NCBI GenBank assembly: GCA_031274665.1 | Contig: JAISPV010000014.1 | Span: 1-7,202, forward strand | Reading direction: 5' to 3' | Origin: Candidatus Methanoplasma sp. | Lineage (GTDB): Archaea; Thermoplasmatota; Thermoplasmata; Methanomassiliicoccales; Methanomethylophilaceae | DNA: 7,202 nt | Shown here: positions 1 to 5,220 of the stretch, piece by piece | How positions within the stretch are numbered: the stretch's first letter is position 1 | Layout of the letters: each line of letters begins with the position of its first letter | Position numbers and translations under genes: made by a program | The notes under the pieces: generated by a model | Told to the model about the DNA's origin: nothing | Database searches by the model: none | What the model saw: only the letters and a program-made list of their open reading frames with translations

Positions 1-38
1 AACGTCAAAACTCATTCGAATCTCTACTTTGTGTAGAT

Positions 39-58
39 CAAGCAAGAGACCGTGGGTT
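39..58 (+). other. Guide 1: Cas12a spacer resembling tRNA-Ala(UGC) positions 36-55
   Basis: The 20 bases CAAGCAAGAGACCGTGGGTT parse as tRNA: CAA (36-38), GCAAG (anticodon stem 39-43), AGACC (variable loop 44-48), GTGGG (T stem 49-53) and TT (54-55). They match the adjacent tRNA-Ala gene (minus strand, 187 down to 168) at 15/20 positions, including the first nine without a mismatch. That genomic site is preceded by TTTG, a Cas12a PAM. Similarity stops after TT, where the next repeat begins. The guide has the same sense as the tRNA, so it would pair with the template DNA strand and not with the tRNA. Confidence 0.8.
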
Positions 59-97
59 GAACGTCAAAACTCATTCGAATCTCTACTTTGTGTAGAT

Positions 98-117
98 CAA
101 ACAAGAGGCCGCGCGTT
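98..117 (+). other. Guide 2: second tRNA-Ala-like Cas12a spacer
   Basis: CAAACAAGAGGCCGCGCGTT parses in the same tRNA register: CAA, ACAAG, AGGCC, GCGCG, TT. It matches the neighbouring tRNA-Ala gene at 16/20 positions, with mismatches at guide positions 4, 10, 12 and 17. The mismatch at position 4 lies in the Cas12a seed, so the local gene is a weaker target for this guide than for guide 1. C48, G53, T54 and T55 of the tRNA are kept, as expected if the source or intended target is a different functional tRNA-Ala(UGC) gene. Confidence 0.78.
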
Positions 118-118
118 A

Positions 119-131
119 GAACATCGAACTT
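119..131 (+). repeat. Degenerate, truncated third CRISPR repeat
   Basis: Where a third unit should start, GAACATCGAACT can be aligned with the repeat start GAACGTCAAAACT at about 10 of 13 positions with one gap. The similarity then fades, and no stem-loop handle follows. This looks like the decayed distal end of the array, a common feature of terminal CRISPR repeats. Confidence 0.5.
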
Positions 132-133
132 CG

Positions 134-138
134 TTTTT
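134..138 (+). terminator. T-tract, probable stop for the array transcript
   Basis: A run of five T (TTTTT) followed by GTT lies just after the decayed repeat and before the tRNA gene on the opposite strand. Short T-tracts terminate archaeal transcription. Stopping here would prevent the array transcript from running antisense through tRNA-Ala. There is no convincing hairpin. Confidence 0.4.
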
Positions 139-146
139 GTTAGTAC

Positions 147-222
147 TGGTGGACTGGGCGAGATTTGAACTCGCGACATCTTGCTTGCAAAGCAAGCGAT
201 CTGGCCGCTGTTCTACCAGCCC
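147..222 (-). tRNA. tRNA-Ala(UGC), with encoded 3' CCA
   Basis: On the minus strand the gene folds as a complete 73-nt tRNA (222 down to 150) followed by an encoded CCA (149-147). The acceptor stem is GGGCUGG/CCAGUCC and contains G3-U70, the classic alanine identity pair; the discriminator is A73. The anticodon arm is CUUGC-UUUGCAA-GCAAG with anticodon UGC. The variable loop is AUGUC and the T arm GCGAG-UUCAAAU-CUCGC. The D arm keeps A14, G15, G18G19 and A21, but the D stem GAAC/GAUC has an A12-A23 mismatch. The tRNA decodes GCA, and probably other GCN codons. Its 3' end faces the Cas12a mini-array 16 bases beyond the decayed repeat, and its segment 36-55 is what the array guides resemble. 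Confidence 0.97.
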
Positions 223-245
223 TTATCGACTTGAATTACAACCCC

Positions 246-254
246 CTATTAAAG
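246..254 (-). promoter_or_regulatory. TATA box for tRNA-Ala
   Basis: On the minus strand CTTTAATAG lies 24-32 bases upstream of the tRNA 5' end at 222. This is the usual archaeal TATA-to-start distance of about 26 bases. It is the best AT-rich candidate in the leader. Confidence 0.45.
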
Positions 255-389
255 GATTCTTACAAAGGAAAGTGAAAAGGAAAGAATAGTCTTATTTATC
301 GTCTGTTTCGTCTTTCTGGCAAAAAGCGAATTCGTCTTGACAACGGCGATGTACTCGTGTAGCCATTGACCGTGGTCGACAGTTGATCC

Positions 390-650
390 TTATATCTTAT
401 TGGGCCCCAAAAGTTTCTTTGCATAGCTGCAGGTCGGCACTATCCCTAACCCGTTATTATCAGCATAATCAGTTGCTGCCTTCAGGAGTACCTCTCCGAG
501 CCTATTCCCCCTGAGCTCGCTTTTCACAACTGTGTGCTGGATGTCCAGACATCCGCTGCATATCTCATAGGTAAGATATCCTCCCGCCTGCCCGTCCACA
601 GTCAATGTGAACTTGCATTTTTCTTCATTGTGTTCTACCGACACATCCAT
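390..650 (-). CDS. Small GNAT-family N-acetyltransferase (COG2388/YjdJ-like)
   Basis: This 86-residue protein matches the compact single-domain GNAT family typified by YjdJ. Members are predicted to transfer an acetyl group from acetyl-CoA; substrates are mostly unknown. Visible hallmarks are a strand at about 25-30 (YLTYEI), LDIQHT at 35-40, the acetyl-CoA pyrophosphate loop ELRGNRLGE (45-53, R-x-x-G-x-G/A type) and a C-terminal IVPTCSYAKKL (70-80) typical of this family. At about 85-90 residues the length is normal and the protein is probably cytosolic. The ATG at 650 is supported by a TATA box 26 bases upstream, which predicts a leaderless mRNA. The gene is divergent from the shikimate operon and unrelated to it in function. 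The family is confident; the substrate is unknown. Confidence 0.88.
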   Translation of the reverse strand: MDVSVEHNEEKCKFTLTVDGQAGGYLTYEICSGCLDIQHTVVKSELRGNRLGEVLLKAATDYADNNGLGIVPTCSYAKKLLGPNKI

Positions 651-669
651 ACAATGTCAACGCTTTGCG

Positions 670-680
670 TATATATTTAA
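670..680 (-). promoter_or_regulatory. TATA box for the GNAT gene (leaderless transcript)
   Basis: Minus-strand TTAAATATATA is centred at 675. The expected start about 26 bases downstream falls on the ATG at 650, so translation is probably leaderless. No Shine-Dalgarno sequence is visible, which fits. Confidence 0.6.
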
Positions 681-703
681 CACGCTCGCCTTCGATCCGG
701 TTT

Positions 704-719
704 GAAACATATTTATATT
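704..719 (+). promoter_or_regulatory. BRE/TATA promoter of the shikimate operon
   Basis: TTTATATT at 712-719 is a near-consensus archaeal TATA box. It is preceded by the purine-rich GAAAC (704-708), which fits a TFB-recognition element. Transcription should begin near 741-743, leaving a leader of about 8-10 bases before the GTG start at 751. It stands back-to-back with the GNAT promoter in a roughly 100-base divergent region. Confidence 0.6.
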
Positions 720-750
720 CCGTATCCAGCTAACTATCCGTTGATCGACT

Positions 751-2061
751 GTGAAAATCTGCGCTTCCCTTAGTTCCGTATCAGATGGAGAACTCATCGG
801 AAGATCTGACCTCGCAGAGATAAGGTTGGATATCATCGGTCACGTTCCGAATTGTGAAGGGAAGGACCTTATTGTAACATTCAGAGGTGTTCCGGATCTG
901 TCGGTCCTCCCTGAGGGGTTCGGGGGCATGATCGACATTGAAGAGAATGCCGTTCCGAATATTGACCTGAAGGTGATCTCCTCTCATCACAACTACGATT
1001 CTACTCCCTCTGCGGAAGAGATCGCCCGCCTTTTGAACAACATGGGCGGTTATATCTCAAAGGGCGCCTTCAAGGTCAATTCGTTATCTGACCTGAAGGG
1101 CCTGTACGACGCCTCGCGGTCGATAGATAAAAGACATGTCCTGATCGGTATGGGTGAGCTGGGGGCGATCACCCGGATCAGGTCAGACCTGCTTAAGAAC
1201 GAGTTCACGTTCGCATATGTCACCAAGCCCACAGCACCCGGGCAGCTGAGCCTGGAAGAGATGTCATACCTCGGTGACGATCCGATGGTGGTCGGTATAC
1301 TGGGACATCCTCTGGAAAAGAGCCTCTCGCCCAAAATGCACAACGGCGTGATGAAAAAGATCGGTACCAAAGGCATCTACCTCAAGTTCGACGTTGAAAA
1401 CTTAGATCGTATTGAAGACGTTGTCAGAGACTACAACATCAAAGGATTGAACGTGACCGTCCCTCACAAGACGGCGATACTTGGGCATTTAGATTCTTTT
1501 GATGAAACTGTCGAAACGGTAGGCGCTGCTAACACGATCCTCAACGACAATGGAACCTTAAGAGGATACAACACCGACGTCATCGGAATAGAGAAAGCCC
1601 TGGATCTTGCCGGATTCGATCCGAAAGGAAAGAGGGCGCTAATCATGGGATCCGGGGGCGCTGCCAGAGCGTGTGCTTTCGCTCTGATCGAAAAAGGGTG
1701 CCGCGTGACGGTCACCGGACGGAACGATGTCACGGCGCGATCGCTCTGCAAAGACCTCGGCTGCGAATATTGTTCAAAAGACTCGGTCGCCCTTCTTTTG
1801 TATGACCTTGTGGTCAACTGCACCCCCGTCGGAATGTACGGGGACGGGGAATACCCTGTGAACATATGCCAGCTTACAAGGCACCACACCGTGTTCGACA
1901 TGGTCTACGGTATCGATACCCCGCTGATAGCAAGAGCAGGTAAGGCCGGCGCCGGGATCGTCTCCGGCGAGGATATGCTTGCTGCGCAGGGCGCCGCATC
2001 GCTTGAACTTTGGACCGGAAAAAAAGATCTGTTCAAACACATGAGGGAGGCTTTGCGGTGA
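751..2061 (+). CDS. aroDE: Bifunctional 3-dehydroquinate dehydratase (type I) / shikimate dehydrogenase, AroDE fusion
   Basis: A 436-residue fusion doing two successive shikimate-pathway steps: dehydration of 3-dehydroquinate to 3-dehydroshikimate, then NADPH reduction to shikimate. The AroD part (about 1-175) keeps the type I residues: E23/R25 in AEIRLD, R45 in VTFR, H80 in SSHHNY, Schiff-base K108 in GAFKVN, R142, and TAPGQ at 161-165. It is short: type I enzymes usually have 220-250 residues, and about 25 are missing between R45 and H80. The position of the usual second Glu (E86 in Salmonella numbering) appears to be D49. The AroE part (about 179-436) has SLSPKMHN (191-198), NVTVPHK with catalytic K240, GYNTD with D276, the nucleotide loop GSGGAARA (300-307), NCTPVGM (356-362) and Q413. 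The start is GTG at 751, directly before the first AroD strand; there is no Shine-Dalgarno sequence but a TATA box fits. It is the first gene of the operon. Confidence 0.96.
   Translation: MKICASLSSVSDGELIGRSDLAEIRLDIIGHVPNCEGKDLIVTFRGVPDLSVLPEGFGGMIDIEENAVPNIDLKVISSHHNYDSTPSAEEIARLLNNMGGYISKGAFKVNSLSDLKGLYDASRSIDKRHVLIGMGELGAITRIRSDLLKNEFTFAYVTKPTAPGQLSLEEMSYLGDDPMVVGILGHPLEKSLSPKMHNGVMKKIGTKGIYLKFDVENLDRIEDVVRDYNIKGLNVTVPHKTAILGHLDSFDETVETVGAANTILNDNGTLRGYNTDVIGIEKALDLAGFDPKGKRALIMGSGGAARACAFALIEKGCRVTVTGRNDVTARSLCKDLGCEYCSKDSVALLLYDLVVNCTPVGMYGDGEYPVNICQLTRHHTVFDMVYGIDTPLIARAGKAGAGIVSGEDMLAAQGAASLELWTGKKDLFKHMREALR
2045..2050 (+). promoter_or_regulatory. Shine-Dalgarno site for the shikimate kinase gene
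   Basis: GGGAGG inside the end of aroDE lies 10 bases before ATG 2061 and 7 before the in-frame GTG at 2058. It supports reinitiation at the overlap, but cannot by itself choose between the two adjacent starts. Confidence 0.55.
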
Positions 2062-2900
2062 TGGGAAAGGGCGTCTCCTACGGCGCGATAAGCGTGATCA
2101 ACGCAATGCCCTGCGGGATCGGATCGACGATCGGCGTATCGCTGAAGACGACGTCCAGATTCGAATACGGGGACGATCTTATCGAAAAGAAGGTCGCAAT
2201 AACCAACGATCCCTCCGAGAACACCGAGATGGCGAGGATCTGCGTTTCCGAAACATATAATAAAATGGGGCTTCCCGAGCCCTTCGGATGGAAGCTTGAC
2301 ATATCTTCCGAGATACCGATCTCCCGCGGGCTGAAAAGCTCGAGTTCCGCCTGCAACGCCATTATCTCATCGGTCCTTAATTCCGAAGGTTTTGACATGC
2401 CGGCCATCGACAGGATCAGACTCGGAGTGGACTGTGCCAGGAAGGCAAAGGTCACCGTTACCGGGGCATTCGACGACGCCTGCGGATGCGAGCTCGGAGG
2501 GCTTGTGATCACCGACAACCGACAAGACTCCGTCCTTTTCCGGAAAGATATCGGAGAATATGACGTGGTCATCCATGTCCCCTCTGAAAAGATCAAGAAG
2601 ACCGGCCTCCCCATAGAAGAACTGCGGAGCATATCTTCCGAGATCGAACCTTTGATCGAATTGGCAAAGACCGACCCGTTCAAAGCGATGACCCTGAACG
2701 GCAGACTTATTGCTTCCGTCTCCGGTATCGACAACAGCCTTTCGGAACTTGCGATCGGGAACGGAGCCTTGGGAGCGGGAGTGTCCGGCTCCGGGCCCGC
2801 CGTCGCAATGATACTTGAGAAAGGACGTGCAAAAGAATTCATACATAGAGTACATATTAACGATATTATCGTCACAAAGACAAGGGGGATACAAGAATGA
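2061..2900 (+). CDS. aroK: Archaeal shikimate kinase (GHMP superfamily)
   Basis: It phosphorylates shikimate to shikimate 3-phosphate with ATP. This is the archaeal, non-homologous kinase of the GHMP (galactokinase/homoserine kinase/mevalonate kinase) fold, not the bacterial P-loop AroK. The protein has 279 residues, normal for the family. The N-terminal GAISVINAMPCGIG (8-21) is typical; the ATP-binding motif ISRGLKSSSSA lies at 87-97, followed by GAFDDACGC (135-143) and the C-terminal glycine loop GVSGSGPA (240-247). The chosen start, ATG 2061, overlaps the aroDE stop in TGATG. An open frame upstream to 2010 would add 17 residues unlike the family, and GTG 2058 would add only one. It is coupled to aroDE, whose product it uses, and to aroA downstream through an ATGA overlap. 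Confidence 0.95.
   Translation: MGKGVSYGAISVINAMPCGIGSTIGVSLKTTSRFEYGDDLIEKKVAITNDPSENTEMARICVSETYNKMGLPEPFGWKLDISSEIPISRGLKSSSSACNAIISSVLNSEGFDMPAIDRIRLGVDCARKAKVTVTGAFDDACGCELGGLVITDNRQDSVLFRKDIGEYDVVIHVPSEKIKKTGLPIEELRSISSEIEPLIELAKTDPFKAMTLNGRLIASVSGIDNSLSELAIGNGALGAGVSGSGPAVAMILEKGRAKEFIHRVHINDIIVTKTRGIQE
2884..2890 (+). promoter_or_regulatory. Shine-Dalgarno-like site for aroA
   Basis: GGGGGAT ends 6 bases before the aroA ATG at 2897. With the ATGA overlap it favours 2897 over the second in-frame ATG at 2903. Confidence 0.4.
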
Positions 2901-4156
2901 AGATGTCTTTCAGCGGCGGGACCATTGACGGGACGGTCACGTCCCCGCCATCCAAGAGCCATACGCACAGAGCGATCTTCCTGGCCTCGCTGGCCAACGG
3001 GAAGAGCGCACTGTCCAACTGCCTGATCTCCGACGACACCCTGTCCACTATCGCAGCGATGAGATCCATCGGTGCGTCGGTGGAAACGGATGGGGACAAG
3101 GTCCTTGTCGCCGGCGGGAACCTCCATGCTCCCGCGGCTCCTGTGGATGTCGGTAACTCCGGCACCACTCTGCGCATATTCACGGGGATCGCTTCCATAT
3201 TCAACCAGAAGGTCACCGTCACCGGCGACGAGTCATTAAGAAACAGGCCGATGGAACCACTGTTGAACGCATTGACCCAGATGGGTGTCGGATGCTCGTC
3301 CGACAAGGGGAAACCTCCAGTGGAAATAAAGGGGGGTAGCAAAGGCGGAAAAGTGACCGTCGACGGGAGCATCAGCTCCCAGTTCATATCCTCTCTTCTG
3401 GTCACGGCACCCATGCTCGCCGAGGATATGGAGATAACTGTCACCGGAAAGGCGGTATCGGAACCCTATATCGATGTCACCACTTACATGATGAGGCAGT
3501 TCGGCTCTGACGCAAGAAAGGAGGGCAACGTTTTCAAGGTCAAGGGCGGGACGGGATATGTCCCCCAGGATTATTTTGTGCCGGCGGACTTCTCTTCCGC
3601 CGCCTTCCCGCTTGTCGCCGGGGCGCTGGGCGGCAAAGCGACCGTGAAAGGATTGAAGCTGAACGACCCTCAGGGGGACAGGATCATCGTCCTTGTGCTG
3701 AGAGAGACGGGCGCGCTCGTATCCTTTACCGACGATTCCGTAACAGTAGGTAAGGGGAGACTTCGGTCCATGGATGTGGACGTAGGATGGTGCCCTGACC
3801 TCTTTCCGATACTGGCGGTGCTCCTGAGCACCGCCGAAGGAACAAGCAGACTCCACGATGCGCCGCAACTCAGGTTCAAAGAGAGCGACCGCATAAAAAC
3901 GACGGTCAATATGCTGAAAGCGATAGGGGCCGATGCGTCCGAGACCGACGACGGCTGCATCATCAGAGGAAGGAGAAGATTGAAAGGCGGCGTTGTGGAC
4001 AACGCCGGAGACCACCGTATAATGATGGCGGCGGCCGTCGCATCCTTGGTATGCGACAACCCTGTCGTCATGGAAAATTCGGAATGTTTTTCGATCTCAT
4101 ATCCGGATTTTCTTGACCACATGAGGTTGCTTGGACTGAAAGCGGACGTGCTTTGA
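2897..4156 (+). CDS. aroA: 3-phosphoshikimate 1-carboxyvinyltransferase (EPSP synthase)
   Basis: It transfers the enolpyruvyl group of phosphoenolpyruvate to shikimate 3-phosphate, giving EPSP. The 419 residues are close to the family norm of about 427, so the protein is complete. Motifs in order: PPSKSHTHRA (17-26; K20, S21 and R25 bind substrate), GNSGTTLR (86-93, PEP/glyphosate loop), ESLRNRPM (112-119), SSQFISSLL (160-168), PADFSSAAFPL (229-239), DLFPIL with catalytic D301, RFKESDRI (326-333) and GDHRIMM (371-377). Its start overlaps the kinase stop (ATGA), and its stop overlaps the aroC start (TGATG). The loop GNSGTT has the Ser-Gly-Thr form seen in many Gram-positive and archaeal enzymes. 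No frameshift or missing active-site residue was seen. Confidence 0.97.
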   Translation: MKMSFSGGTIDGTVTSPPSKSHTHRAIFLASLANGKSALSNCLISDDTLSTIAAMRSIGASVETDGDKVLVAGGNLHAPAAPVDVGNSGTTLRIFTGIASIFNQKVTVTGDESLRNRPMEPLLNALTQMGVGCSSDKGKPPVEIKGGSKGGKVTVDGSISSQFISSLLVTAPMLAEDMEITVTGKAVSEPYIDVTTYMMRQFGSDARKEGNVFKVKGGTGYVPQDYFVPADFSSAAFPLVAGALGGKATVKGLKLNDPQGDRIIVLVLRETGALVSFTDDSVTVGKGRLRSMDVDVGWCPDLFPILAVLLSTAEGTSRLHDAPQLRFKESDRIKTTVNMLKAIGADASETDDGCIIRGRRRLKGGVVDNAGDHRIMMAAAVASLVCDNPVVMENSECFSISYPDFLDHMRLLGLKADVL

Positions 4157-5214
4157 TGTACAGGCTCGGGGATTCCGTCGTTTTCACTCTCTACGGGGAA
4201 AGCCACTCCGAGTACATCGGCGGCATCCTCGACGGCATCCCCAAAGAAATGGAGATCGACACCGATCTTATCGATAAAGAACTGACCCTAAGGCGACCGT
4301 CCAAGGGTATAGGCACCCCCAGGACGGAGCCGGATAACGTGGAATTCCTCTCCGGGATACGGGACGGAAGGACGACCGGGGAAAGCATACATTACACCAT
4401 CAGGAACACGGACACAGACAATTCTAAATACGATGTCTTCAACAGGACCCCCCGCCCGGGACACGCGGACCTTCCCGCGCTTGTGAAATCTCCGGATCAC
4501 AAGATAAAAGGAGGCAACCAATTCTCTGGCAGGCTTACTGTGTCCGTCGTCGTCGCGGGCTGCATAGCCAGACAGTTCATTTCGCGATACGGCATCACTG
4601 TCGCGGCGTTCACAAGGTCCATTGGAAAAATAAAAGATGACAAGGAACGGACCTTTGACGACGCGGCCGTATCAAAGTGTCACGCGACAAGGGCCGCATC
4701 CGCGGACCTTGACTCGATGATGACCAAAGAGATACTGGACGCTTCCGCGGAGGGCGACAGCGTCGGAGGCGTTGTGGAATGCATAGCGGTCGGTCTTCCG
4801 ATAGGTTTCGGCGGGACATGGTTCGATTCGCTCGATGCCGAGATCGCGAGAGCGGTCGTTGCGATCCCCGCCTGCAAAGCGGTCGAGTTCGGAAAGGGGT
4901 TCGGCCTCGCCGGTATGAAAGGTTCTGAAAGCAACGACCCCTACTATTATGACAACGGGATAAAACTGCGCTCGAACAACATGGGCGGGATACTGGGAGG
5001 AATGAGCGACGGCGCCCCTCTGGTCTTCCGCGCGGCCTTCAAGCCGACCCCGTCCATAGGAAAGGAACAGGACACAGTGGACCTTGAACAGATGACCAAC
5101 ACTAAAGTAAAGGTCGAAGGAAGGCACGATCCGTGCATTGTGCCGCGGGCGGCCATCGTTGTCGAGAGCGTGACCTGCCTCGTCATTGCCGACCAGATCG
5201 TAAGAGGTCTTTGA
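4156..5214 (+). CDS. aroC: Chorismate synthase
   Basis: It eliminates phosphate from EPSP to give chorismate, the branch point for Phe, Tyr and Trp, using reduced FMN as a catalytic cofactor. The protein has 352 residues counted from ATG 4156, normal for the shorter AroC class without the large fungal insertions. Key features are GESHSEYIG (14-22) with H17, RRPSKG (46-51), RPGHAD (100-105) with H103, GGNQFSGRLT (119-128), NNMGGILGGMSDG (274-286) and GRHDPC (322-327). GESHS is slightly unusual: most AroC have Gly after the His. ATG 4156 overlaps the aroA stop in TGATG and puts the catalytic His at 17, as in the reference enzymes; an in-frame TTG at 4153 is the alternative. There is no clear Shine-Dalgarno sequence, so translational coupling is likely. 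It is the last gene of the operon. Confidence 0.97.
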   Translation: MYRLGDSVVFTLYGESHSEYIGGILDGIPKEMEIDTDLIDKELTLRRPSKGIGTPRTEPDNVEFLSGIRDGRTTGESIHYTIRNTDTDNSKYDVFNRTPRPGHADLPALVKSPDHKIKGGNQFSGRLTVSVVVAGCIARQFISRYGITVAAFTRSIGKIKDDKERTFDDAAVSKCHATRAASADLDSMMTKEILDASAEGDSVGGVVECIAVGLPIGFGGTWFDSLDAEIARAVVAIPACKAVEFGKGFGLAGMKGSESNDPYYYDNGIKLRSNNMGGILGGMSDGAPLVFRAAFKPTPSIGKEQDTVDLEQMTNTKVKVEGRHDPCIVPRAAIVVESVTCLVIADQIVRGL

Positions 5215-5220
5215 AACGGA

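Larger units (their letters stand above)
1..118 (+). CRISPR. Cas12a (type V-A) mini-array, distal end: two repeats with 20-nt guides
   Basis: Two identical 38-base blocks lie at 1-38 and 60-97, a period of 59. Each ends in AATCTCTACTTTGTGTAGAT (19-38 and 78-97), the Cas12a crRNA handle: stem UCUAC, 5-nt loop UUUGU, stem GUAGA, then U. Handle position sets transcription on the plus strand, with guides downstream at 39-58 and 98-117. The geometry is unusual. The shared block is 38 bases or more (base 59 is also g, but the base before position 1 is not visible), against about 36 for typical Cas12a repeats, and only about 20-21 bases remain as spacer, against roughly 26-32. The two spacers are 16/20 identical to each other, whereas real spacers are normally unrelated. 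No cas gene is visible; the array may continue to the left. The repeat type is well supported from the handle; activity is not shown. Confidence 0.85.

Noticed and set aside
13..24. TTCGAAT inside the CRISPR repeat looks like a tRNA T loop
   Set aside because: Only seven bases, not in register with the tRNA-like guides and without a T stem; probably coincidence.
121..123. ACA trinucleotide at the array break as a possible Tn7-like element end
   Set aside because: Three bases within a roughly 10-base search zone are expected by chance, and no matching terminal repeat can be seen because the other end lies outside the window.
29..289. 86-codon open frame on the plus strand across the array and tRNA
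   Set aside because: It overlaps both CRISPR units and runs antisense through tRNA-Ala; its WARFELATSCLQSKRS stretch is the well-known false peptide produced by reading a tRNA gene backwards.
292..366. 24-codon minus-strand frame starting MATRVHRRC and ending DETDDK
   Set aside because: No Shine-Dalgarno site, no TATA box at the right distance, no recognisable family, and 24 codons open by chance is ordinary. I see no gene in 223-389 apart from the tRNA promoter.
2078..3127. Long minus-strand open frame (349 codons) opposite the kinase and aroA
   Set aside because: Antisense shadow in a GC-rich coding region. The plus-strand genes carry full family motifs, while this frame has none and crosses two gene boundaries.
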